Shown: positions 43,987 to 51,848 of the stretch, in pieces | Position numbering within the stretch: position 1 is the first letter of the stretch | How the letters are laid out: every line of letters begins with the position of its first letter | NCBI GenBank assembly: GCA_964634885.1 | Contig: CAZWLN010000008.1 | Span: forward strand, 1 to 64,000 | DNA from: DAINRZ01 sp964634885 | Lineage (GTDB): Bacteria > Bacteroidota > Ignavibacteria > Kapaibacteriales > UBA2268 | Length of the DNA stretch: 64,000 nucleotides | Reading direction: 5' to 3' | Notes under the pieces: generated by a model | Told to the model about the DNA's origin: nothing | The model's database searches: none | Seen by the model: only the letters and a program-made list of their open reading frames with translations | Made by a program: the position numbers and the translations under genes

Positions 43987-44175
43987 TGCAATTGCTTTCA
44001 ATACTTTGTTGATGTTTTCAGGCGTTTGGAAAACCATTGCTACTTCTTCGTCGATTTCAATGAATGTCCTGTTTTTTCGATAGTAAGGATTCTTTTTAAC
44101 CTTCGTATAATCTATCTCATATTCAGGCTTAAGATCGTCGTCACCCGTATTAGTACCGGAATTTATTTTCTTCAT
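43945..44175 (-). CDS. Small antitoxin-like protein next to BrnT stub
   Basis: A 76-aa protein starting after AAGGAGAAG, so it is probably translated. The middle (EIDYTKVKKNPYYRKNRTFIEIDEEVAMVFQTPENINKVLKAI) resembles the short antitoxins that follow brnT. The C-terminus (KSLPKGSAASVQR) overlaps the 53-bp repeat and may have come from it. It follows a truncated toxin, so it may be an orphan antitoxin. Confidence 0.65.
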   Translation of the reverse strand: MKKINSGTNTGDDDLKPEYEIDYTKVKKNPYYRKNRTFIEIDEEVAMVFQTPENINKVLKAIAKSLPKGSAASVQR

Positions 44176-44266
44176 GTCTTCTCCTTTCGGATTTTGTCGC
44201 TTTTCTTGCGCTAATAATCCTTAATCTGTTATTTCTTTCCGTAAACGATATAAAGACTAATATGTT
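44150..44266 (-). pseudogene. BrnT toxin remnant
   Basis: Only the C-terminal 38 codons remain: ILVFISFTERNNRLRIISARKATKSERRRHEEN is nearly the BrnT consensus. The conserved N-terminal FEWD-type start is lost, replaced by repeat DNA at 44267-44366. The stop overlaps the start of the antitoxin gene by 26 bases. Confidence 0.8.
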
Positions 44267-44366
44267 TTCATAGATATTCGCTATTTGTAGTGGGTAAGAA
44301 GTAATTGAAAGATAAATACTTATATATTGAAGCCACCCCATCCCGGCCTTCCCCAAGGGGAAGGAG
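44267..44366 (+). repeat. Dispersed repeat, copy A
   Basis: From ATTCGCTATTTGTAGTGGGTAA to CCACCCCATCCCGGCCTTCCCC, this matches 48690-48775 in opposite orientation with small gaps. It lies exactly where BrnT similarity ends. Confidence 0.65.
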
Positions 44367-44697
44367 AAAGAAACAAGGCAGTTCTTGAAGTCCTCCCTTT
44401 GAGGAGGATTTAGGTGGTATAGAAAAACAATGAGGGAAAAAAAATCACATCCGAAACTGTGGAAAGCCGCGTCAGTAGAGCCGCAAGGCCTTGCGGCTCT
44501 ACGAATTAAACAGGTTAAACGGTTTCTTAATCATCACGAAAATTAGAATAATTCTACTCAAACTGTATAGCGAAGAAACTGTATAATTTAAATTACCCTA
44601 GCAACAAAGAAATTCAATCGCCATCAACTAATAATCCCACGCAGCTTTGTCCGTCAATTATCTCTTTGTTGTCTGGAAATATGGATTGGGAAAAGAT
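44367..44697. repeat. Intergenic region before cinA
   Basis: No gene. A 26-bp perfect palindrome at 44476-44501 (TAGAGCCGCAAGG / CCTTGCGGCTCTA) is a variant of that at 24-47. A GGAGGATTTAGGTGG fragment near 44401 belongs to the repeat type at 43485 and 48675. Confidence 0.6.
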
Positions 44698-45945
44698 ATG
44701 AGATTAGCGATTTTAACGATTGGCGACGAGATATGCATGGGACAGGTTGTGAACACCAACTCCGCATGGATGGCTTACGAATGTTCTAAACTGGGGATCG
44801 ACGCTGCCGTCCACTCCACCGTCGGCGACGAGGAGACTGCGATGATTGCTGAGATGGAGCGGCTGCTGAAGGGTAACGATGTGCTGCTGATTACCGGTGG
44901 GCTGGGGCCTACTCACGACGACATCACCAAGCCTGTACTGGCAAAGTTCTTCGGGGACGAGCTGGTTTTACATCAGCCTACGATGGACACCCTCGCTGAA
45001 AGATATTTGAAGAGAGGCATAAAATTCAATGAACAGAACCGGTCAATGGCATTGCTGCCCTCACGCTGCCGCGTCCTGCCTAATTCGTCAGGCGCCGCAC
45101 CGGGTATGCTGTTCGAAGAGAACGGCAGGATTGTAGTGTCGATGCCCGGAGTGCCTGCCGAAGTGAAAGCCATCATGACCGACCATGTGCTGCCCTACCT
45201 TAAGGAAAAACTCGTCGAGACCGGTTCCCCTGTCAAAGTATTTAAAACGCTGCAAACGATTGGTATTGCCGAGTCGATACTGGCGGAGCAGATCGGCGAT
45301 GTAAACACATTCCTCGGGAACAGCACCCTGGCCTTCCTACCATCAAACAGGGGAGTGCGGCTGAGGGTTAACTCGACAGGGGCAAACCCGGCGGAGGCAG
45401 AGGCCGAATTGAAAAGAGTTATTGACATTATAATTGCGCGGGCCGACAAATATATCTACGGCACAGAGGATGACGCTATAGCCGGGGTTGTCGGCAGGAT
45501 GATGAAAGAACGCGGCCTGACTATCTCCGTTGCAGAGTCCTGTACAGGCGGCATGTTGGGTGCTGCTCTTACTGATATTGCCGGAAGCTCCGCGTATTTT
45601 ACCGGCGGTGCCATTACTTACAGCAACGAAGCAAAGACGGGTGTTTTAGGCGTTGACGCCGGTACTATTGCCAATTACGGGGCCGTAAGCCGTGAGACAG
45701 CTCTTGAGATGGCTTCATGCGCCAGGAAGAAGTTTAAAACGGACATCGGGATGGCAATCACAGGCATTGCCGGGCCTGACGGAGGGACAGAAGACAAACC
45801 TGTAGGTACTGTCTGGATAGCCCTTGCCAATGAAAAAGAAGCAGTCGCCGAAAAGTTTGTGTTCGGTGGTAAGAGGCCGATAAACAGGGAGTTGTCCGTA
45901 GGCTTTGCACTGAATATGCTATTCCGTGCGCTGAAAGGCGAATGA
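44698..45945 (+). CDS. cinA: CinA-like protein (competence/damage-inducible; NMN deamidase domain)
   Basis: A 415-aa two-domain protein. The N-terminal MoaB/MogA-like domain (LTIGDEICMGQVVNTNSAW, LLITGGLGPTHDD) belongs to the CinA ADP-ribose pyrophosphatase/molybdopterin-fold group; the C-terminal part (about 260-415: SVAESCTGGMLGAALTDIAGSS, GITGIAGPDGG) is the PncC-type NMN deamidase domain. The start at 44698 matches the family; an upstream start at 44647 adds unrelated residues. A terminator follows the gene. Confidence 0.95.
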   Translation: MRLAILTIGDEICMGQVVNTNSAWMAYECSKLGIDAAVHSTVGDEETAMIAEMERLLKGNDVLLITGGLGPTHDDITKPVLAKFFGDELVLHQPTMDTLAERYLKRGIKFNEQNRSMALLPSRCRVLPNSSGAAPGMLFEENGRIVVSMPGVPAEVKAIMTDHVLPYLKEKLVETGSPVKVFKTLQTIGIAESILAEQIGDVNTFLGNSTLAFLPSNRGVRLRVNSTGANPAEAEAELKRVIDIIIARADKYIYGTEDDAIAGVVGRMMKERGLTISVAESCTGGMLGAALTDIAGSSAYFTGGAITYSNEAKTGVLGVDAGTIANYGAVSRETALEMASCARKKFKTDIGMAITGIAGPDGGTEDKPVGTVWIALANEKEAVAEKFVFGGKRPINRELSVGFALNMLFRALKGE

Positions 45946-45961
45946 GAAGATAGAATAATCG

Positions 45962-45988
45962 GGCAGAATTCCGGAAAAGAATTCTGCC
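45962..45988 (+). terminator. Terminator after cinA
   Basis: A 10-bp perfect stem GGCAGAATTC / GAATTCTGCC with a 7-base loop, 17 bases past the cinA stop codon. The run of T after it is weak. Confidence 0.7.
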
Positions 45989-46051
45989 TCATTGCAAATT
46001 TTGTGAATTACAGTAAATACCAGTCCATGACTGCCTTGTTAAGGTTCAAGG

Positions 46052-46414
46052 TCATAGTCCCCTGTATATCCCTATCCTGAAATAGAAATAATTTGGTCCC
46101 GGGTCATGTTCTCTCTGTTTGTCCAGGTCTTTCAGAAGTATGACGCAGTTGGCGCCATAATCCCTGGCAATACCCTTTGCTTTGTCCACAGCGTTGTCGA
46201 GGTGCAGCCTGCCAGTGGAAGCGTCCCCATAAACCTCGACAATGGCTATTTCTTCAAAATTAGGTATTCTTTCTTCCACTAAGCAAACTTTGATTGGCGT
46301 ATTCCTATCCAGCGAAGGGTAATTATCATTGCCTGTGACGATTACTCTCGAGTGAGTACAGGAAGCCAGTGAGAAGGCTGCGATGAACATGAATAACGGT
46401 AAGTTTTTTTTCAT
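46052..46414 (-). CDS. Small lipoprotein, paralogue 1
   Basis: A 120-aa protein with a lipobox (SLASC, Cys19). The mature part (YPSLDRNTPIKVCLVEERIPNFEEIAIVEVYG and AKGIARDYGANCVILL) closely matches the next gene upstream. It looks like a secreted alpha/beta domain in which a fixed FEEIxxIEV and ARxYGANCxIL pattern recurs. No function is known. Confidence 0.78.
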   Translation of the reverse strand: MKKNLPLFMFIAAFSLASCTHSRVIVTGNDNYPSLDRNTPIKVCLVEERIPNFEEIAIVEVYGDASTGRLHLDNAVDKAKGIARDYGANCVILLKDLDKQREHDPGPNYFYFRIGIYRGL

Positions 46415-46538
46415 AGAATGACTCCAATTTTTTTACATTGAATAATTGTTTTTATTTCAATCTGCCGATGCCGGTTTCAATATCCCTCCATATTGACTGT
46501 GCCTGTTTTGAAACAACATCTTAAGTGTAATAGTATTC

Positions 46539-46901
46539 CTATTTTTTGATAGTACCCATCCTGAACCAGTTCAGCCATAGGCTGGTTCTGGGTTGCCATG
46601 GGCGGAAAGTATTATCAATCAGTATGATGCAGTTAGCTCCGTACTCTCTTGCCGTCTCTTTTGCAGCTTCGACAATATCGTTGAAATGTGGATGACGCCA
46701 AACAGGATCGAAATACACTTCAATAAGACCGATTTCTTCGAAGTTGTCCACAATCTCTTCTGTAAGACAGACCCTGACCGCCTGCTTTTCATCCAATGCC
46801 GGATAGTCTCCTCCACGGGTAAGAGTAACATTGGTATTTATGCTGCATGACGTCAGCGGAATAATACTTGAGAAGACCAACAGAAGTAAAATACTTTTCA
46901 T
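46539..46901 (-). CDS. Small lipoprotein, paralogue 2
   Basis: A 120-aa protein from the start at 46901, giving a signal peptide ending LTSC. YPALDEKQAVRVCLTEEIVDNFEEIGLIEVYF and AKETAREYGANCIILI show it is a duplicate of the gene at 46052. The two are 124 bases apart on the same strand. An upstream start at 46916 adds five residues without need. Confidence 0.78.
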   Translation of the reverse strand: MKSILLLLVFSSIIPLTSCSINTNVTLTRGGDYPALDEKQAVRVCLTEEIVDNFEEIGLIEVYFDPVWRHPHFNDIVEAAKETAREYGANCIILIDNTFRPWQPRTSLWLNWFRMGTIKK

Positions 46902-47044
46902 AGCATGAACTCCCAAATATTTGAAACATGCATGAATTAAAGGATTTGTGCCTGTTCTATTGTTGTCTTAGTTATTCGGATAAATACTATATTATTTGTT
47001 ACATTAGTTATTATTCAGGGTATTTGCTTTTTCATAAATATAAA

Positions 47045-47074
47045 AACAGAGCCGGGTGGAATGCCGACTCTGTT
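47045..47074 (-). terminator. Terminator after the T9SS propeller gene at 47215
   Basis: Read on the minus strand, AACAGAG...CGG / CCG...CTCTGTT is followed by TTTTA. It lies about 140 bases past the stop codon of the gene at 47215-48447. Confidence 0.65.
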
Positions 47075-47214
47075 ACTGTTGAAATTATTGTATTAACACT
47101 TTTTCCTGCTACTGTTTTTTAAACTTTCCTGTTTTTTTGCTTAACTTTCCCAAAGAAGATTCACAATGATTTGACCAGTAAATTGAAAAAGGGAAAAATG
47201 CTTATGTTTCAGGA

Positions 47215-48447
47215 TTACTGCTTTAAAATCCTCATGAAAGCATTGCCTGCTTTTAAGAAATACACTCCCGGTAAGAAGCAACTCATATTGATCCTGTCAA
47301 GATATTCGGTGTCAAGTACTTTAATTCCTAAAACATTATATAGCTCGATACGGTGCAATCCCAGCGACGGTGGTACTTCCAATATGTCTGATACAATTGT
47401 CCGAGTAATCATTTTGCTGTCTGTTCCCGTTTCTTTGTTTTCAGCGTCCAGTTTAACGCCGGCCTCATTGTAAACTGCAACTCCGCCTTCTTTAGTACCA
47501 ATCCAAATGTTGTCCTGCTTATCGATGAGGATTGAAGAGATATGATTATCAGGTAAATCCGAATTCGAAGTGTTATATATTACCCAATTAGAGCCGTCGA
47601 ATTTTGCCAATCCTGCGACGGTACCGATCCAGGCATTGCCCTTGCTGTCAAAGGCGATAGCATTGACACTGTCATGGGGCAATGGGGAGTTTGCTGATCG
47701 ATATACCTTAAGGCTACCAAGGTCGTTGCTGAACTTCCTGATACCTCCTTCATTTTCTAATAATGAACAGGCATTGTAAGCTACCCATACGTTGTTTTGT
47801 CGATCGATTGCCAGAGAAGTAATCTGGCCTCCAAATGTAAAAGTAACCTCCCATGTACCATTTTTATATCTTCCTAATACACCTTCGGATAGAATTGATT
47901 TGATGCTGTTACTCCCGATCCATACTTTTCCGTTACTGTCAAATGCAAATGTTGTGGCGTATTCTGTAAAATAGGGATGCCTGATGCTTTCCCAAGTAGA
48001 ACCATTATATCTCATGAAGCCGTTGGCAATGCCGCAGAGGATGTTGCCGTCAGGATCAAAGTTAATCGAAAGTACTTTTATATTGTGGTTTACAGAGTCA
48101 TGAACATCATAATGCTCTAATTTGGCTCCGTCGAATTTGTTAATGCCACCTGTCGAATCACCGATCCAGATATTCCCCTGCTTATCTGTCGCAATTGCAT
48201 TCTTCCTGTATTTATACAGCCAGTTGCCAGGCTCATCAAATACTGTCCATTTTGAATTATCGAATTTTGCAACGCCATTAGAAGCAACCCATTTATTGTC
48301 CATGCTGTCCATGACAATATTTACTATGTGATTGGAAGGAATAGGGGAATTTGTCGAATCGAAAACAATCCATTCCTTGCTTAGCAAATTCAGGTTACAT
48401 ACATATAAAGTTGACAGGATCAAAAGAAGTAAAACAGGCACTCTCAT
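47215..48447 (-). CDS. T9SS-sorted two-component-regulator-type propeller protein
   Basis: A 410-aa exported protein from the start at 48447 with GGGAG before it. Repeats such as DKQGNIWIGDSTGGINKFDG, DSNGKVWIGSN and DKQDNIWIGTKEGGVAVYNE are the reg_prop propeller motif usually found in the sensor part of hybrid two-component proteins, here alone and ending in a T9SS domain (HRIELYNVLGIKVLD ... LPGVYFLKAGNAFMRILKQ). It is likely at the surface; the ligand is not known. It is the first of five sorted proteins in a row. Confidence 0.88.
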   Translation of the reverse strand: MRVPVLLLLILSTLYVCNLNLLSKEWIVFDSTNSPIPSNHIVNIVMDSMDNKWVASNGVAKFDNSKWTVFDEPGNWLYKYRKNAIATDKQGNIWIGDSTGGINKFDGAKLEHYDVHDSVNHNIKVLSINFDPDGNILCGIANGFMRYNGSTWESIRHPYFTEYATTFAFDSNGKVWIGSNSIKSILSEGVLGRYKNGTWEVTFTFGGQITSLAIDRQNNVWVAYNACSLLENEGGIRKFSNDLGSLKVYRSANSPLPHDSVNAIAFDSKGNAWIGTVAGLAKFDGSNWVIYNTSNSDLPDNHISSILIDKQDNIWIGTKEGGVAVYNEAGVKLDAENKETGTDSKMITRTIVSDILEVPPSLGLHRIELYNVLGIKVLDTEYLDRINMSCFLPGVYFLKAGNAFMRILKQ

Positions 48448-48459
48448 AAATACTCCCAA

Positions 48460-49180
48460 TTCAACATATGGTACAATCGACTTATCAAATTATATTTGAT
48501 ATATAACACAGAAGTATAAAGAAAAGGTTCAAAATAATTAGTGTTTTTTTTATTGACAGCTAATCAGAAAATCTGGGTCTTCGCTATTCAGTATGGGTAT
48601 AATTATATATTAAAATTACGATGATAGTAATTAAGCCTGATATGCGATTTAATATGTATTCGTAATTATATTCACCCCACCTAAATCCTCCCCATTGGGG
48701 AAGGCTGGGATGGGGTGGCTTCAATGTATGAGTAATTTTTTCAATTACAACTTACCCACTACAAATAGCGAATATCCGAAAATCTTTATACATATATCGG
48801 AAGTCTGAATCACTATGCCCTTGTAATCAATTGAGTGTATTAAACAATTTTGTGATGAACACAGAATTATTGAAGATAAAAATTACTGTTTAGTGACAGA
48901 TGACCAGTTGCGGTCTTTTTCAGGTACAACCTTTGGCTGAAGTGTAATAATAGCAGACGGATTAGAAAGTGCTGTAAGCCAATCTGAATCACAGCATTAT
49001 TTCTACACCAATTCTGCTTAGTTATCTTGCTATACTGTCTGCAAGTTCATCAACCTTCTTTTACCAGGGTACTTCACGCTTCTCAATCAAGTTGACTTCA
49101 TAGTAGAATTCTCTGCTAATAGTTGCTTATTGGTACTCCATTAACGACGTTTTTTTTCTTTTAACACTGCCGTTAATAGA
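48460..49180. repeat. Intergenic region with dispersed repeat, copy B
   Basis: No gene is visible in about 720 bases. An inverted repeat CACCCCA / TGGGGTG spans 48673-48717. The segment 48690-48775 is an inverted copy of 44267-44366. The right part (48840-49180) is ordinary AT-rich DNA without any open frame. Confidence 0.6.
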
Positions 49181-51457
49181 CTACTTCTTTACAAACTTCC
49201 CGATCAGGTTCCCGGCTTTCACAAAGTAAACTCCGGCCGGCAGGGAGGAAATATCCAGTTTGTATGATGATGTGTCGGAAGACTCTTCGATCGATACTTT
49301 AGCCGGCAATTCTTCTCCGAGAGAGTTATACAGTGTAATCTTCTGTCCGGGGTTCTGTCCTTTTGTGTAAACAGCAATATTATCATCTGCCGGGTTGGGT
49401 ACAATGACAATGCCGCTGTACCTGAGGTCTTCTTCTGCCGGTTCTACGGAGACCCTCTCGTCTGAATTCATTAAAAGAGTGCCTCTGCTGCCCCCGACAA
49501 ATATTACTTCATCGTTCAGGACTGCCATATCCCTGGGTGGTTCGGAAAACAAAGCGGATGGGATGCTGTCTTTTTTCCATGTATTGCCATTGTCTGTAGT
49601 GATGAAATATGAACAGGATTTACTGGGATAATAGGACGATTTGTAACAAATCATTTTGTTCCTGCCCAACACCGCTTTGACTATCTTGTTTGTGCCGTCA
49701 GAAGGCTCATATACTTTGGTGTCCCAGGTTAAACCCCTGTCGTTTGTTAACTTAACCACATCATAATACACAGCGTTGGAGCTGTCTGAATATTGGCCCC
49801 AGGCCACAGCCTTGTCTTTAGTGATGAATGTTACTGATTGGCAGTAATTGGGAAGGGTAAAAGACGAATCCCATGTGGCGCCGTTGTCCGATGTTGAATA
49901 GAAAACCGGTGTTTTGTCCTTCCGAAAAGCGCTGAGAAAGAGGTAATCCTCCTCCGGGTAGTTGATCGAACTGACATAATCGATTGTTGTGTCCGGTAAG
50001 TAGCACGAATCATATGTTTCCCACCCATCGTGAGTACCGTAGAAATATTGCTGGTCTAACAGGGCCACTCCTTCCCTGCTGTCGAGCATAATAATGCTGT
50101 ACAAACCTATCTTCTTAGGGAAAATGATCTCTTTCCATGTAATGCCTTTGTCTGTGGATTTAAGAATATAGCCTGTATATGAGTAAATTATATGATGCGT
50201 GGTACCTGTATCATATGAGGAGTCTTTTCTGTTATTCATGCCGTAAAATATTGTATTGGGGTCAGTGTATGAAACGGACTCGAAAACCATCGATCCTCTC
50301 CATGAACCGATCGTATCCCACTTAGGCATCACTGTCCAGGTTTTTCCTTTGTCTTCCGACAAGATAGTGTTACGGGAGGAGAAAATACATAACACGTTCG
50401 AACTGCCGGTTGTTGCTATATTATTGCACAGTTTTGTCAGGTTATAGGACGAAAAATAATAGACGAAAGCATCGTCTTTCAGGCGGATATAGGCAATCTC
50501 GCCGTTTAGGCCGACACAAATACCGAATTCATTTTTATAATATTCCATGGTTTTAATACCCAAACCTGCATAATAGTTATTAGTGCCAATATCCCTCAGT
50601 CTCCAGTTCACACCGCCGTTATCGGTATATAATTCATAGAGGCTGCTTTTAGTTGAATGGCTCGTGATCCTGATGACGCCGTAAAGACTGTCGAGAAACA
50701 CAGCTCCACCGATCTCCGGATTGGAGACTTCGGGAAAAACATTTAACAGCCTCCTGCAATTCCATGACTGGCCGAGGTCTTTTGACTGCAGAACAATGAG
50801 TGAATCGCCGATGACGTATATCCTGCCGGGCGAAGGTACCCGTACCAGTTCCAGGTTTGCTTCGCATCCGCTCTCCACAGAGGCCCAGTTTGTGCCGCAG
50901 TCTGTAGAACGAAGAATTGTCCCGCTGTCGCCAACGGCGACAATTGTTGTTGAATTGACCCAGGCCACGTTTCTCAGTTGAACTTTAATGCTGTTGGTAA
51001 TCGATGTCCAATTGCTGCCACCGTCGGTTGTTTTCAGGATGATGCCCCTATTGCCGACAATCACGCCATTCTGAGAGTCGAAGAAGGAGATGTCCAGTAA
51101 ATTGTCATTGAAGCCAAGTCCGGGGCCAACGGAGCGAACCCAGCTCTTACCCTGGTTTTTGCTGACGTATATGTTGCCGTCGTCTCCTACGGCAATGGCG
51201 TTGTTACGTTCGGGGCAGGTGATGCTGCGAAGGTTGGTGTTACCCTGAACAAACAAACCATTCCAGATACCGCCGGCATCACTGGTATATCTTACTACTC
51301 CCGAATCGCCTACGACAATGGCTGTGTCAGCCGAAAGTATGCAAGCATCATTCAGGTTGTATGCTTCGTAATTGTGGATTATCTGCTCCCATCCGGCAGA
51401 GCTGATGTAAAAAAACAAAAAAAACATTACAACGATAAGAGTAAGTTTTGTCTTCAT
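49181..51457 (-). CDS. T9SS-sorted YCF48-like propeller protein (type A, copy 1)
   Basis: A 758-aa exported protein (start at 51457, signal peptide MKTKLTLIVVMFFLFFYISSAG). Repeats like GDSGVVRYTSDAGGIW, GDDGNIYVSKNQGKSW, GNRGIILKTTDGGSNW and GDSGTILRSTDCGTNW are YCF48/BNR type, probably two propellers. The C-terminus (IVPNPADDNIAVY ... SLPAGVYFVKAGNLIGKFVKK) is a T9SS sorting domain. It is clearly paralogous to the gene at 56155-58389, to which it aligns end to end. Confidence 0.9.
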   Translation of the reverse strand: MKTKLTLIVVMFFLFFYISSAGWEQIIHNYEAYNLNDACILSADTAIVVGDSGVVRYTSDAGGIWNGLFVQGNTNLRSITCPERNNAIAVGDDGNIYVSKNQGKSWVRSVGPGLGFNDNLLDISFFDSQNGVIVGNRGIILKTTDGGSNWTSITNSIKVQLRNVAWVNSTTIVAVGDSGTILRSTDCGTNWASVESGCEANLELVRVPSPGRIYVIGDSLIVLQSKDLGQSWNCRRLLNVFPEVSNPEIGGAVFLDSLYGVIRITSHSTKSSLYELYTDNGGVNWRLRDIGTNNYYAGLGIKTMEYYKNEFGICVGLNGEIAYIRLKDDAFVYYFSSYNLTKLCNNIATTGSSNVLCIFSSRNTILSEDKGKTWTVMPKWDTIGSWRGSMVFESVSYTDPNTIFYGMNNRKDSSYDTGTTHHIIYSYTGYILKSTDKGITWKEIIFPKKIGLYSIIMLDSREGVALLDQQYFYGTHDGWETYDSCYLPDTTIDYVSSINYPEEDYLFLSAFRKDKTPVFYSTSDNGATWDSSFTLPNYCQSVTFITKDKAVAWGQYSDSSNAVYYDVVKLTNDRGLTWDTKVYEPSDGTNKIVKAVLGRNKMICYKSSYYPSKSCSYFITTDNGNTWKKDSIPSALFSEPPRDMAVLNDEVIFVGGSRGTLLMNSDERVSVEPAEEDLRYSGIVIVPNPADDNIAVYTKGQNPGQKITLYNSLGEELPAKVSIEESSDTSSYKLDISSLPAGVYFVKAGNLIGKFVKK

Positions 51458-51848
51458 AACAGTGCCTTTTTGATAAAAAGTAATATCCAATTATGAATAA
51501 GACATTACAATTCTGTAAAAAGTTACAATTTTTTTTTCATCTGTTATTTTTTATAACTAAGTATTTTTTAGGCTCTTCTCTATTTGTAGTGAGTAAATAA
51601 TGAAGAAAACCAAATATATTTTTCAAATCTCATGGACACACCCCGGCTGCTGCCGCAGCCACCACTCTTTTTAGAGGGGTTAAGACCTGTTGTTACGCTC
51701 CCCCTCTACCAAGAGGGGGTTGGGGGGTGTGTAAATACCTGCTATATCTATATCTTTAATAAGTCATTTTCAGAATATCTAAGAAAATTTGTAATATTTT
51801 ACCCACTATTAATGATGAAGAGCCTTTTTTTTGTATCACAGCTTACAT
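51458..51848. repeat. Intergenic region with large composite palindrome
   Basis: No gene. CACACCCC at 51637-51644 and GGGGTGTG at 51724-51731 bracket a 95-base segment with inner inverted repeats (GGCTGCTGCCGCAGCC; CCCCCTCTACCAAGAGGGGG). To the right, a TTTACCCACTATTAATGATGAAGAGCC stretch near 51797-51825 matches 135-165. Confidence 0.6.
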
